Part shown: positions 52,525-61,900 of the stretch, in pieces
Layout of the letters: every line of letters begins with the position of its first letter
Numbering within the stretch: the stretch's first letter is position 1
Notes under the pieces: model-generated
The model's input: the letters and a program-made list of their open reading frames with translations, nothing else
Told to the model about the DNA's origin: nothing
Databases searched by the model: none
Made by a program: the position numbers and the translations under genes
Origin: Leucobacter celer subsp. astrifaciens
GTDB lineage: Bacteria; Actinomycetota; Actinomycetes; Actinomycetales; Microbacteriaceae
Reading direction: 5' to 3'
Length of the DNA: 64,000 nucleotides
Assembly (NCBI RefSeq): GCF_001273835.1
Contig: NZ_JHEI01000137.1
Coordinates: 1 to 64,000, forward strand

Positions 52525-54543
52525 ATGAGCAGGGATCCAATCGATGCTCGAGATGAGCCGATCCTGGCCGACGATCTCAATCTTGCGGACGCGGAGTGGG
52601 AGGCGCGCGCGCCGCACACCACGCTGATCCTCGCCTGCTATCGGGTGGAGGAGTACCTGCCGGAGTTCCTCGCCTCGCTCGACGCCCAGACGGCCGATCA
52701 CTCGGGGTACGAGGTGATCTTCGTGATCGACGGCTGCCCGGAACGATCCGAGGACGTGGTGCGGGAGTGGGCGGCGGACAGCGACTACGCCGTGCGCATC
52801 GTCGTGAAGCGCAACGGCGGGGTGGCATCGGCGAGGAACGCGGGGATCGCGCGCGCTCGGGGGGCCTGGATCTCGTCACCCGATCCCGACGACCGACTGG
52901 CGCCGGGCTATCTGGCGGAGATCGAGTCCGCTCGAGCGGAGCACCCGGAAGAACTCATGTTCGTGGGCCGCATCCGCCTGCAGGATCCGCAGCGGCGGGA
53001 TATCCGCCATCCGCTCGATTCCAAGTACGCGGGCGGCGGGCGTCGCGTGGTCGACCTGCTCGAGACTCCCGACGACATCCAGACGCTCGGAGGGACGGTC
53101 TTCTTCAGCGCCGAGCGCATCACCGAGCACCGGCAGCGGGTGCGCGAGGATCTGCCGACGGCCTCGGACGCCGACTTCATCATGCGATACCTGCTGCTGA
53201 ACGGGGCGCGGTACGTGCTGGTGCCCTCGGCGGAGTACTGCTATCAGCGACGCGTCGACGCTTCTTCGATCGTGAAGACCCAGGAGCGCAACATCGCGCG
53301 CTTCACGACGGTCTTCGGGGTGACGCACCGGGCCCTGCTCGAATCGGCAGGGCCCGAGTGCCCGCAGTGGCTGGCGAACACCCTGCTGTACTTCACCTTC
53401 TATCTCTTCCGCCGGAACCGTCAGACTGATTCGCCCGTCTACGGCGTCGCCCAGGAGATCCTCGACGAGATCCGCGCGGAGATCACCGAGAACCTGCGGC
53501 GCATGGGCGTCGACCGCATCGAGGCCTTCCGCATCTTCGATGTTCCCCTGGACGTGCGGATGGCCTGGCTCGCGGCTGCACGGCCCGGATTGCGCCGCTC
53601 TCCCGTCGAGCGTCTGAGCGGGGACCCCGCGGTGTCGTTGCGGGTGGGCTTCTACTCCGATGCGCAGGAGGCGCCCAGCGATCTGGAGGCGGGTGGCGCC
53701 GAGATCCGCGAAGCGAAAGCACGTCGCGTCGAGTATCTCGGCACGACCTGGACCTATCAGCACATCCTGCGACTCTCCCCGGCGGAGCCGGGAGCGGCCG
53801 TGCTGTCCAGCTCGGACGGCTTCGTCTTCGAGCTGGGCGGCAGGCCGTTCACGGCGGCCGAGATACGGGCGAAGCTCGGGCAGAGCAAGCCGCGGGGAGC
53901 CGCGGCTCCGCAGCCGAGCGCTCCGGTGCCGTCCCGGGCCTCGCAGCTGCGGCGTGCGATCGCGAGGCTCCGCTACTCGGTGCCGCTGAGACTCGCCGCG
54001 GTGACCGGCTACGGCCGGCGCTTCGCCGGGGCCTGGGTCTTCTCCGATGAGGCAGGTGGCGCCTCGTGGTTGCCGGAGATGTGCCGGAGCCTGCATGAGG
54101 CTCGACCCGACGCCCCGAACATCTGGTGCGTGGTCGATACCGCCCCCGACCGACGCGCCTTCCGCGGTCTGCGGACGGTGCGGAGCGGGAGCGTGCGGCA
54201 CTTCATCCTGATGAAGCACGCGCGTCTGCTCGTGGCCACCGGTCTCTCCCCGCGCGAGCGGCAGCCCTTCCCCGCGGGGGTGCTCGCCCGGACGTGGCGA
54301 TTCGTCTATCTGCCGCCCGACGCTCCCGGGTTGCGGGACTACCGTCGGATCAACCCGCTCCAGATCGATGCGATCGCGGCCGACGACCACGACGAGGGTG
54401 CCCTCTACGCGAGCGACGGCGGTGACTACCGGTTCCTCCCGAGCGAAGTCGTGCTCCTGCCCGGCTACCGTCGAGGAACGATCCGGGGCGAGGAAGCGCG
54501 AGAGGCATTCGAGACCTGCTCGGGCATGTCCCGCACCGACTAG
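52525..54543 (+). CDS. GT2 glycosyltransferase with truncated TagF-like tail
   Basis: A 672-residue paralogue of the 43155-45656 protein. The GT-A domain (about 30-250) has TTLILACYRVEEYLPEFLA, FVIDGCPERSEDVV, NGGVASARNAGIARARGAW and DPDD (120-123). The middle region is collinear with the paralogue (SLLIACYR to WVFSDE blocks). The protein ends shortly after VVLLPGYRRGT, where the paralogue continues with the second Rossmann half that would bind the CDP group. The TagF part is thus cut short and should lack transferase activity. The N-terminal GT2 appears intact. Its start follows TAGATT by 31 nt with a GGGGG stretch before the ATG. First gene of the rightward polymer operon. Confidence 0.85.
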   Translation: MSRDPIDARDEPILADDLNLADAEWEARAPHTTLILACYRVEEYLPEFLASLDAQTADHSGYEVIFVIDGCPERSEDVVREWAADSDYAVRIVVKRNGGVASARNAGIARARGAWISSPDPDDRLAPGYLAEIESARAEHPEELMFVGRIRLQDPQRRDIRHPLDSKYAGGGRRVVDLLETPDDIQTLGGTVFFSAERITEHRQRVREDLPTASDADFIMRYLLLNGARYVLVPSAEYCYQRRVDASSIVKTQERNIARFTTVFGVTHRALLESAGPECPQWLANTLLYFTFYLFRRNRQTDSPVYGVAQEILDEIRAEITENLRRMGVDRIEAFRIFDVPLDVRMAWLAAARPGLRRSPVERLSGDPAVSLRVGFYSDAQEAPSDLEAGGAEIREAKARRVEYLGTTWTYQHILRLSPAEPGAAVLSSSDGFVFELGGRPFTAAEIRAKLGQSKPRGAAAPQPSAPVPSRASQLRRAIARLRYSVPLRLAAVTGYGRRFAGAWVFSDEAGGASWLPEMCRSLHEARPDAPNIWCVVDTAPDRRAFRGLRTVRSGSVRHFILMKHARLLVATGLSPRERQPFPAGVLARTWRFVYLPPDAPGLRDYRRINPLQIDAIAADDHDEGALYASDGGDYRFLPSEVVLLPGYRRGTIRGEEAREAFETCSGMSRTD

Positions 54544-54584
54544 GCTGGTCAGCGGTTCCGCACGCGATTGAAACAGAGGTAGCC

Positions 54585-56120
54585 ATGAGGGTCGTCGTCA
54601 TCGGAGATGTGAGCTGGAACGGCAATTACCATCTGGGCGACGAGGCGATGACCGAGGTGGCGATCGCCGAGTTGCGCAGGCGAGGAGTGCAGGTCACTCT
54701 CGTGGCCGGCGACCCCGGGATCTCCGCGCCGTTCTACGATGTCGACGCCGTGCCCCGGTTCGGCTATCGCACCATCTACCGGCGCGAGCCGAAGATCCGT
54801 CACCTCGAGGCGATCCTGGCCGGGGCGCGCGGCGAGGGCGAGATCCCGGCGGAGGCGGTGCGTGCCGTCGACGCCGTGAGGGCCGCCGACGCCGTGGTCA
54901 TCGCGGGCGGGGGCAACCTCAACTCCAGCGGCATGCACCACATCTTCGAGCGCCTGACGCTCAAGCGGCTCGCCGAGCACTTCGGGATCCCGCTCTACGT
55001 CTCCAGTCAGACCGTCGGCCCGCACCTCCTCCCCGAGGACCGTGAGCTGGTCGGGGAGATCGCCTCCTACGCGCGAGCGTTCGGCGCCCGGGAGCGGACG
55101 ACGGCCGCCCTGATGCGCGAGATCGTCGGCGACGCCGGCAACGTGGTGCACACGCTCGACGATGCGATCCTGCTGGAGCCGTCGCGCAGCCCGGAGGAGG
55201 CGCGCGAGCTGCTGGGGCTCTCCGAGCGCTACGTCGTCGGGAGCTTCACCTATCACGCCTGGTCCACGGGCCTCTCTCGCGAGGAGTACTACCGCAAGCT
55301 CGCAGTGATGCTCGACCAGATCGTCGCCGAGCAGGACGTCGATGTCGTGCTGCTGCCGCACATGGGCAAGCTGGGAGACACCGAGGATCTGGGGCAGGAC
55401 GGTGACCGCTTCGGACACGAGCGGATCGCGGCCTATACGGCGAGCGGTCGAGTGCGCTCCTTCGACATCATCTCGGCGCGGGATCTGCTCGCGGTCACCG
55501 CCGGCGCGGTCTTCACCCTTTCGACGCGCTACCATCCCGTGGTGTTCGGGGCCGCCGTCGGCACCCCCGCGATCGGGATCGTCACGAGCTACTACTCGGC
55601 GGTCCGCATGCGGGGGGCGCTCGCCAACCTCGGCATGGAGTCCTTCGCGATCCCCTACGAGGCGTGGACGCCGCTCTTCGGCTCCAGAGCGCTTGCGGCG
55701 CTTCGGAACGACGGCGAGAAGATCCGGGCGGGGGTTCGGGCGGTCGGCCTCGCCCAGCGCGAGTATCAGTCGAGTTGGTGGGACGGGATCGTTGCCGATA
55801 TTCGCGATGGGGGATCGGCGGTGCGGGAGGACCTGCCGACGGCTCCGGAGCTCTCCTGGGCCGACGCCCGGGACGAGGAACTGCTCGCGGTGACCCGCGT
55901 GGCTCAGGAAGGCACGAACCTCTACCGCCTGAACGCGTCCTTCACCGAGCAGGACCACGCGTCGCGGATCGGGCGACTCGAGAAGCAGTTGGCGGACACC
56001 CGCGAGGAGTTCGCGCGTCTGCAGGCCCAGTACGGTGAGTTGCGCCATCGCATGCGGCCCCCGGGGGCTGCGCTGCGGGATCGCGTGCGGCTGAAGCTGC
56101 GCGGCCTGCGCGGGAAGTAG
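54585..56120 (+). CDS. Polysaccharide pyruvyltransferase family protein (copy 2)
   Basis: A 511-residue protein. Residues 1-400 are of the PF04230 type: VVIGDVSWNGNYHLGDEAMT, DAVVIAGGGNLNSSGMHHIF, YVSSQTVGPHLLPEDRELV, ARERTTAALMREIVG and the C-terminal TLSTRYHPVVFGAAVGTPAI, where R-Y-H-P is the family's usual active-site string. The C-terminal tail from about 440 is Glu/Gln-rich and probably coiled-coil (DHASRIGRLEKQLADTREEF), which copy 1 lacks. It lies between the GT2 gene and the LpxA-fold acyltransferase, followed by the exporter. Ketal pyruvylation of the exported glycan is the obvious role but not proven. Confidence 0.85.
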   Translation: MRVVVIGDVSWNGNYHLGDEAMTEVAIAELRRRGVQVTLVAGDPGISAPFYDVDAVPRFGYRTIYRREPKIRHLEAILAGARGEGEIPAEAVRAVDAVRAADAVVIAGGGNLNSSGMHHIFERLTLKRLAEHFGIPLYVSSQTVGPHLLPEDRELVGEIASYARAFGARERTTAALMREIVGDAGNVVHTLDDAILLEPSRSPEEARELLGLSERYVVGSFTYHAWSTGLSREEYYRKLAVMLDQIVAEQDVDVVLLPHMGKLGDTEDLGQDGDRFGHERIAAYTASGRVRSFDIISARDLLAVTAGAVFTLSTRYHPVVFGAAVGTPAIGIVTSYYSAVRMRGALANLGMESFAIPYEAWTPLFGSRALAALRNDGEKIRAGVRAVGLAQREYQSSWWDGIVADIRDGGSAVREDLPTAPELSWADARDEELLAVTRVAQEGTNLYRLNASFTEQDHASRIGRLEKQLADTREEFARLQAQYGELRHRMRPPGAALRDRVRLKLRGLRGK

Positions 56121-56129
56121 GCGGGTCGT

Positions 56130-56858
56130 ATGAGCGAGATCAGTCCGCTGGCGTTCATCGGTGAGGGCGTCGTCGTCGGCGACGAGGTGAAGATCGGGCC
56201 GGGTGCCGTGATCCTCGGCCCCTGCATCATCGAGAACCGGGTCTGGATCGGCCCGGGTGCCCAGATCGGGGCCCCGCCCGAGATGTCGAGCCTGCCGCAG
56301 AACACGGCCTGGACCGGGGATCTGCAGCACGCCGGTGTGCGCATCCGCGAGGGCGCGGTGATCCGCGAGGGAGCCGTGATCCACCAGGGCACCTATCGGG
56401 AGACCACCGTCGGCGCCCGCAGCTGGGTGCTCAACCGCGCCTACCTCGCCCACGACGTGCTGCTCGGGGCCGACTCGACCGTCTCCGCGGGAGTCTCGAT
56501 CGGCGGGCACTGCGCGATCGGCGATCGCGTCAACATCGGCATGAACGCCGTCGTGCATCAGCGTCGTGTCATTGCCCCGGGTGCCATGGTGGGCATGGGG
56601 ACCCCGGTCACCCGTGACGTGCCCCCGTTCGGGAAGGTGTACGGCACACCCCCGCGGCTGACGGGCGTCAACGCAGTGGGCATCGAACGCGCGGGGTGCG
56701 GATCCGAGGTGGCCGCCGCGCTGCTGGCCCACTACGAGACGGGCGAGTTCCTGGCCGGGAACGATTGGCTGCCGGACGACCTCGCCGCGCTGAGCGATCA
56801 CATCGCGTGGTGGCGGGCTCAGCCCGATCTGCGCCCGGTCACTGCGGCGCTCGACTGA
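56130..56858 (+). CDS. LpxA-fold hexapeptide-repeat acyltransferase
   Basis: A 242-residue left-handed beta-helix protein. Hexapeptide repeats run from about residue 5 to 170 (GEGVVVGDEVKIGPGAVI, then VLLGADSTVSAGVSIGG, IGDRVNIGMNAVV). NRAYLAHDVLLG carries the catalytic-type histidine of LpxA-like N- or O-acyltransferases. A C-terminal helical stretch (about 190-240) would cap the trimer. In a gram-positive organism without lipid A, LpxA relatives usually acetylate nucleotide-sugar intermediates or glycan sugars. It starts 9 nt after the pyruvyltransferase stop and belongs to the same operon. Confidence 0.87.
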   Translation: MSEISPLAFIGEGVVVGDEVKIGPGAVILGPCIIENRVWIGPGAQIGAPPEMSSLPQNTAWTGDLQHAGVRIREGAVIREGAVIHQGTYRETTVGARSWVLNRAYLAHDVLLGADSTVSAGVSIGGHCAIGDRVNIGMNAVVHQRRVIAPGAMVGMGTPVTRDVPPFGKVYGTPPRLTGVNAVGIERAGCGSEVAAALLAHYETGEFLAGNDWLPDDLAALSDHIAWWRAQPDLRPVTAALD

Positions 56859-56893
56859 TCCATCGCTGCAGAGGGTCATCAGGGAAAACGAAG

Positions 56894-56899
56894 TAGACT
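56894..56899 (+). promoter_or_regulatory. Leaderless-type -10 box before the ABC permease
   Basis: TAGACT ends 8 nt before the GTG at 56908. It suggests an internal promoter inside the polymer operon so that the exporter can be made independently. Confidence 0.5.
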
Positions 56900-56907
56900 G
56901 CTTCCTC

Positions 56908-57771
56908 GTGGTGTATCAAGCGGCGCTCACGGACCCCGAGTACAGCGCTCCGGGCAAGAGCAAGGGTCTCTGGGATGTCCTCAGGCATCGGTATCTTCTC
57001 TCGCTGTTGCTGAAGAAGAACGTCGCGACCCGGTACTACGGCTCGGTGCTCGGTTGGATGTGGTCGTATGTGCGCCCCGCCGCGCAGTTCCTCATGTACT
57101 ACGTGGTGATCGGAGTGCTGCTCGGCGGCCGTGAACTGCCGTACTTCCACGTGTACCTTTTCGGTGGCATCATCACGGTCAACCTCTTCAGCGAGGCCCT
57201 GCGCAACTCGACCAATGCGATCACGGGCAACGCCTCGCTGGTCAAGAAGATCTATCTGCCGCGCGAGCTCTTCCCGGTCTCTGCGATCGGTGCCGCGTTC
57301 ATCCACTTCCTGCCGCAGGCGGCTGTGCTGCTTGTCATCTGCATCATCGTCGGTTGGACGGTCACCTGGATGCAGGTAGCGGCCTTCCTGCTCGGTCTCC
57401 TGATCGTGATGATCTTCGCGCTCGGACTCGGGCTGTTCTTCGGCGCGATTAATGTCGCCTACCGCGATGCGGGCAACATCGTGGACCTCATCCTGATGTT
57501 CTCCACCTGGGCCTCGCCCGTGCTCTACTCCTCTCAGCTGGTGCGTGAGTTGGCGCCTTCCTGGCTCTACCACCTCTACATGGTCAATCCGGTCACCACG
57601 ACCGTCGAGCTCTTCCACGATGTGTTCTGGTTACCACTCGCCCCGGGATCGGAGCGGCCGGACCACCTCATGCTCAACGCGCTGATCGGTCTCGCAATCG
57701 CGCTCGTCACGCTGCTCATCGGACAGCTCACGTTCCGGAAGATGGAGGGGAACTTTGCCCAGCACCTCTGA
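56908..57771 (+). CDS. ABC-2 polysaccharide/teichoic acid export permease (TagG-like)
   Basis: A 287-residue inner-membrane permease with six helices. RYYGSVLGWMWSYVRPAAQF is the family's N-terminal element, then LPYFHVYLFGGIITVNLFSE, the KKIYLPRELFPVS coupling helix, and a long C-terminal membrane region. It belongs to the ABC-2 group of polymer exporters (TagG, Wzm, RfbA). GTG codons at 56908 and 56911 are both possible. The gene overlaps the ATP-binding gene by 17 nt, so the two subunits are made together. It should export a lipid-linked wall polymer built by the neighbouring GT2/TagF enzymes. Confidence 0.92.
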   Translation: MVYQAALTDPEYSAPGKSKGLWDVLRHRYLLSLLLKKNVATRYYGSVLGWMWSYVRPAAQFLMYYVVIGVLLGGRELPYFHVYLFGGIITVNLFSEALRNSTNAITGNASLVKKIYLPRELFPVSAIGAAFIHFLPQAAVLLVICIIVGWTVTWMQVAAFLLGLLIVMIFALGLGLFFGAINVAYRDAGNIVDLILMFSTWASPVLYSSQLVRELAPSWLYHLYMVNPVTTTVELFHDVFWLPLAPGSERPDHLMLNALIGLAIALVTLLIGQLTFRKMEGNFAQHL

Positions 57772-58894
57772 GACGTCGGCTGCCGTGCAGAAGCCCGCCA
57801 TCGTCATGAACGACATCACAAAGTCGTTCACGCTCAAGCACAACAACTCGTTCAAGGAGCTGTTTCTCGCTCTGTTGAGGCGCGAAAAGCTCAGCACGCA
57901 CTTCAACGCCGTCGAGGGAATCACCCTCGAGGTGCCGCCTGGGCAGTCGATCGCGCTCATGGGACGCAACGGTTCCGGCAAATCGACCACGCTCAAGATG
58001 CTCTCCGGTGTCATGCGTCCCGACAGGGGCTGGGTCCGCACTCGCGGTCGTGTTGCGGGACTGATCGAGGTGAGCGCGGGTTTCAACCCCAACCTCACCG
58101 GTCGCGACAACGTCTACCTCAACGCGGCGATCCTCGGCATGTCGAAGAAGGAGACCGACGCCCGCTTCGACGACATCCTGGAGTTCTCGGAGATCGGCGA
58201 GTTCATCGATACCGAGGTGAAGCACTACTCCTCGGGTATGCAGGCCCGGCTCGGCTTCTCGGTCGCGGTGCACACCGAGGTCGACGTGCTGCTGATCGAC
58301 GAGGTGCTGTCGGTCGGTGATGCGGCCTTCCGCAAGAAGTGCGCCGACCGCATGCTGGAGATGCGCGCTCGTGGCACCACCATGTTCGTCGTGAGCCACA
58401 GCGCCAGCCAGGTCAAGCAGCTCTGCGACCGCGGCGTGGTGCTGCACCGCGGGCGGGCCATCTTCGACGGGCCCATCGAAGAGGCGCTCAAGGTGCTCGA
58501 CAATACGAGCGGTGCGGCCGCCCGTCGTCTGAAACAGGCGAAGAAAGGGCATTTCGATCCGCGCGAGTCGTTGGATGATTTCATTGATGAGCATCCGAAC
58601 AAGTACGGCACGCTTGAGGGAGAGCCCGCCGTGGTCGAGGAGAACGGCGGGGGCCTGCTGCAGTTCTGCAGTGAGGGACTGATCCTCACCTCCGTATCGT
58701 TGAAGACCACGCAGGGTCTTCGCAACGGTGCCTTCCAGCGGGCGTACGCGGCCGCGGGCGGGCCGACGGGAGAGTGGGGATTCGTGGCGGGGAAGATGCA
58801 GAGCCTCGACGAGAACGGCCGCAAGTCACTGCGCTTCCAGCACGGGACCGCGTTCTTCTCTCCCGACTCCGAGGTCGAGTTCATCAGGGACTGA
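57755..58894 (+). CDS. ABC polysaccharide/teichoic acid exporter ATPase (TagH/Wzt-like)
   Basis: A 379-residue ATPase of the polymer exporter. Walker A GRNGSGKS (70-77), signature YSSGMQARLGF (158-168) and Walker B VLLIDEVLSVGD (178-189) are intact. After residue 270 there is an added C-terminal region rich in acidic and hydrophobic residues, which in Wzt-type proteins may recognise the chain end. The TTG start at 57755 lies 4 nt after GGAGGGG and overlaps the permease stop by 17 nt. GTG at 57785 or ATG at 57806 are alternatives. Confidence 0.93.
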   Translation: MPSTSETSAAVQKPAIVMNDITKSFTLKHNNSFKELFLALLRREKLSTHFNAVEGITLEVPPGQSIALMGRNGSGKSTTLKMLSGVMRPDRGWVRTRGRVAGLIEVSAGFNPNLTGRDNVYLNAAILGMSKKETDARFDDILEFSEIGEFIDTEVKHYSSGMQARLGFSVAVHTEVDVLLIDEVLSVGDAAFRKKCADRMLEMRARGTTMFVVSHSASQVKQLCDRGVVLHRGRAIFDGPIEEALKVLDNTSGAAARRLKQAKKGHFDPRESLDDFIDEHPNKYGTLEGEPAVVEENGGGLLQFCSEGLILTSVSLKTTQGLRNGAFQRAYAAAGGPTGEWGFVAGKMQSLDENGRKSLRFQHGTAFFSPDSEVEFIRD

Positions 58895-58917
58895 GCTCGG
58901 CGCAAGGCACTCCCGAG

Positions 58918-58923
58918 TACACT
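58918..58923 (+). promoter_or_regulatory. Leaderless-type -10 box before the TPR-TagF-GT4 gene
   Basis: TACACT followed by exactly 7 nt and the ATG at 58931. CAGGG just before the ATG is too near for a ribosome binding site. Confidence 0.5.
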
Positions 58924-58930
58924 CGCAGGG

Positions 58931-61900
58931 ATGAGTTCCATGCGCACGCTTTCGCGATCCGTCGCCCAGGGCATCGGCCTGCTCGTGGACCGGGAGCGGC
59001 CCTGGCGGCGCGACTTCCTATTGCTGCGCGCCGCGAACCGGCTCTCGCCCGGACTCGTGGCGAGCGCGCGGCGGCGCCTCGAGAGCCGTCTGCACGACTA
59101 TCCCGAAGCGCTCGTGCCCTACCTCGACTATGTGGAGCAGCGCGAGGGTGCGGAGGCTGTGCTCATGTATGCACAGCGGCTTGCGGAGCAGGACGGTACG
59201 ACCGCTGCCATGCTCGTCGAGATCGCCAAGGCGCACTACCTGCGCAGAGCCCTCTCTCTCGGTGATTTCTACATCGAGCGGGCCAAGGAGAGCGATCCCG
59301 CCTGTGCCCGTATCTATGACGAGGAAGCCTGGAATCAGCGTGCTCGCGGCAACCTGCACCGTGAGATCCACGCAGTCGAGCAGTCGATCGCGCTCGCTTC
59401 AGATGAACGGCAGCGGCTCTACTGGCGTATCTGGCTCGGAGAGGCTCTGATCCGGCAGGATCGCCTCGAAGCGGCCTGGGAACACCTGCAGCTGTTTCCG
59501 AGGCTCGCTCCCGATGACGAGCGGTTGCTCAGCGCCGGCTACTGCGCGAGCCGCCTGGGGATGCGAGACGAGGCGGTAGCCGCCTACCGTCGTTACGCAC
59601 CCCTGGAAGTGGACGGCTTCGACAGATTGAGAATCGCGAAAGACCAGTTCCGACTGTTCCAGCGGGCCGACGAGGTCGCCGCGCTGTTGAGCGGTCTCGA
59701 CGAGACCTCGGACACCGAGCAGCTCGAGTTGAGTGCGGCGGCGCGTTTTCAGCTCGGTGAACTTCACACTGCCCTCGAGCACCTCAGGATCGCGGCCGCG
59801 CGAGCAGACCGCGCCCACGAGACCCGGGGGCGGCTGGGTATGCTGCTCGAACTGCTCGACCGCCCGCGGCAGGCCCTTGACGCTTATCGAGGAGCGGACG
59901 ATCATGAGCGCAGCGCCCTCATCCGTTACCGCTTCGGCACACTGCTGCAAGCGGATGGACTGGTCGAAGAGGCGGTGACGCAGTACCTGAGAGGAGTCGC
60001 GCTCGGGCCGATTCTCGCGGGTGAGGAAGAAGTCGACCCGGCGCTGCCGGGGCTGATCGCCGAACTGAACGCGACGGCATCCACCGAGAGGATCGCGGAG
60101 CTCGCGAACGCCGAGGCCACAGGAGCCGTCGGTTCGACGCGGACGGGTGACGCGGGAGAACTCCTCGAACAGGTCGCCCGTCGTGCCAGCAGCCATGATC
60201 TTCTGTCGAGCAGCTCGATGCGTCTCTCCGCCGAGCTTGCAGCGAGTGGTGCGTGGGAGCTGTCGTGGGCATCGATCGTCCGTTCTCAGCGCGACCGCCT
60301 GCCATCGCTGCCGTTCACAGCGGACGACCGCAGCGACCTCGGCTCCCCGCTCGACCTGTTCTACGACGAGTGCTGCGAGACGGAGCCGATCCAGCCCCGC
60401 ACCGTGCTCTACGAATCCTCGCTCGGAGCCACCACCTCCTGCAATCCGCTGGCCATCTGCCGCGAACTGCTCGACGATCCGCAGTACGCCGATCTGCTGC
60501 ACGTCTGGAGCATCGCTCCCGGCGCCGCGATTCACCCCTCCCTGCTGGATCGCCCGAACGTGGTGTTCGTGCGCAAGGGCTCGCCCGGCCACTTCCGATA
60601 TCTGGCGAGCGCCGGATACATCGTCAACAACTCGACGATCGAGTACGGCTTCTCGAAGCGCGACGGCCAGCGCTATCTCAACACCTGGCACGGTGTGCCG
60701 TGGAAGACGATGGGCCGCGACAACCGCTCCGAGCCCTTCGCCTACGGCAATATCAGCCGCAACTTCCTGCACGCCGACGCGGTGCTCGGCCCCGATCCCC
60801 ACACCCTCGACGTCCTCTCGCGCGGACACGACGTCGACCAGCTGATCCCGCAGGTGTTCGTACGCGGAGGCTACCCGCGCAACGATCTCTCGGTGAAGCT
60901 GAACGACGAGGATCGCGCGAAGCTGCGCGATGCTCTCGGCGTGCCGACCGACGGTCGACTGGTGCTGTACATGCCCACCTGGAAGGGCACCTTCACCGAG
61001 CGCGACGCCGAGGTGCAGCAGGTGGTCGACATCGCACGCGGGCTCGGTGCGCCCGGGCTCACCGTGGCCGTGCGCGCGCACCACTATGTGAGCGAGGCGT
61101 TCCGCGGTGCCTCCGACCCCGAGGGGTTCGTGTTCGTGCCGCCCCAGCTCGACACCAACGAGCTCATCGGTGCCGCCGATGCCGTGGTCACCGACTTCTC
61201 GAGCGTGCTCTTCGACGCAGCGGCGGTGGGCGTGCCGGTGGTCAAGCTCATCGCCGACATCGAGGAGTACTCCGCAGATCGCGGCCTGTACTTCGGCGCC
61301 GAGGAGGTGCCCGGCGCCAACGCGCGCAGCACCGAGGAGGCGCGCCAGCTGCTGCTGCAGGCGGTGCAGGATCGCCAGGGCTTCATTGACGAGTACGCCG
61401 AGCTGACCACTCGCTTCAGCTCTCCCGAGACGGGCACCTCGGCACGACGGGCGGTCGAACTGCTGTTCGGCGCCGACGGCGATCCCGCGCCCGATGGAGG
61501 GACGCCCGGGGTGTCGACCGAATCGGAGAACGATCAGCGCGCCGTGCTGCTCTCAACCGGAGGCCTGCCCCCGAACGGGATCACCCGGTCTGTGCGCAGC
61601 CTCATCGCCGCACTCGACGGCAGCGAGTACACCCCGTATCTCATGCCGAACCGCAACGCGCTCGAGGGCGCCGCGGCCGACACGCTCGCGGATGTGCGGC
61701 GGTATGCCCGAGTGCTGCCGCAGGTGGGGCAGTACTCCGGAACCCGCATGGAGCGCGAGGCCCTGCAGTTCTTCTCCACCCGGCGCTACATCGACTTCCC
61801 GCTCGCGAAGCGCCATGTCGCGCGCGCCATGGAGCGCGAGGCGCGCCGGCTCTTCGGGCAGGCCGTGTTCCACTCGGCCGTCGAGTTCAGCGCCTACGAC

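Noticed and set aside
45649-52701. A single 2350-residue reading frame on the minus strand
   Set aside because: The frame stays open by GC bias through two other genes (50712-51101 and 51159-52430). Only the part from 50700 onward looks like protein.
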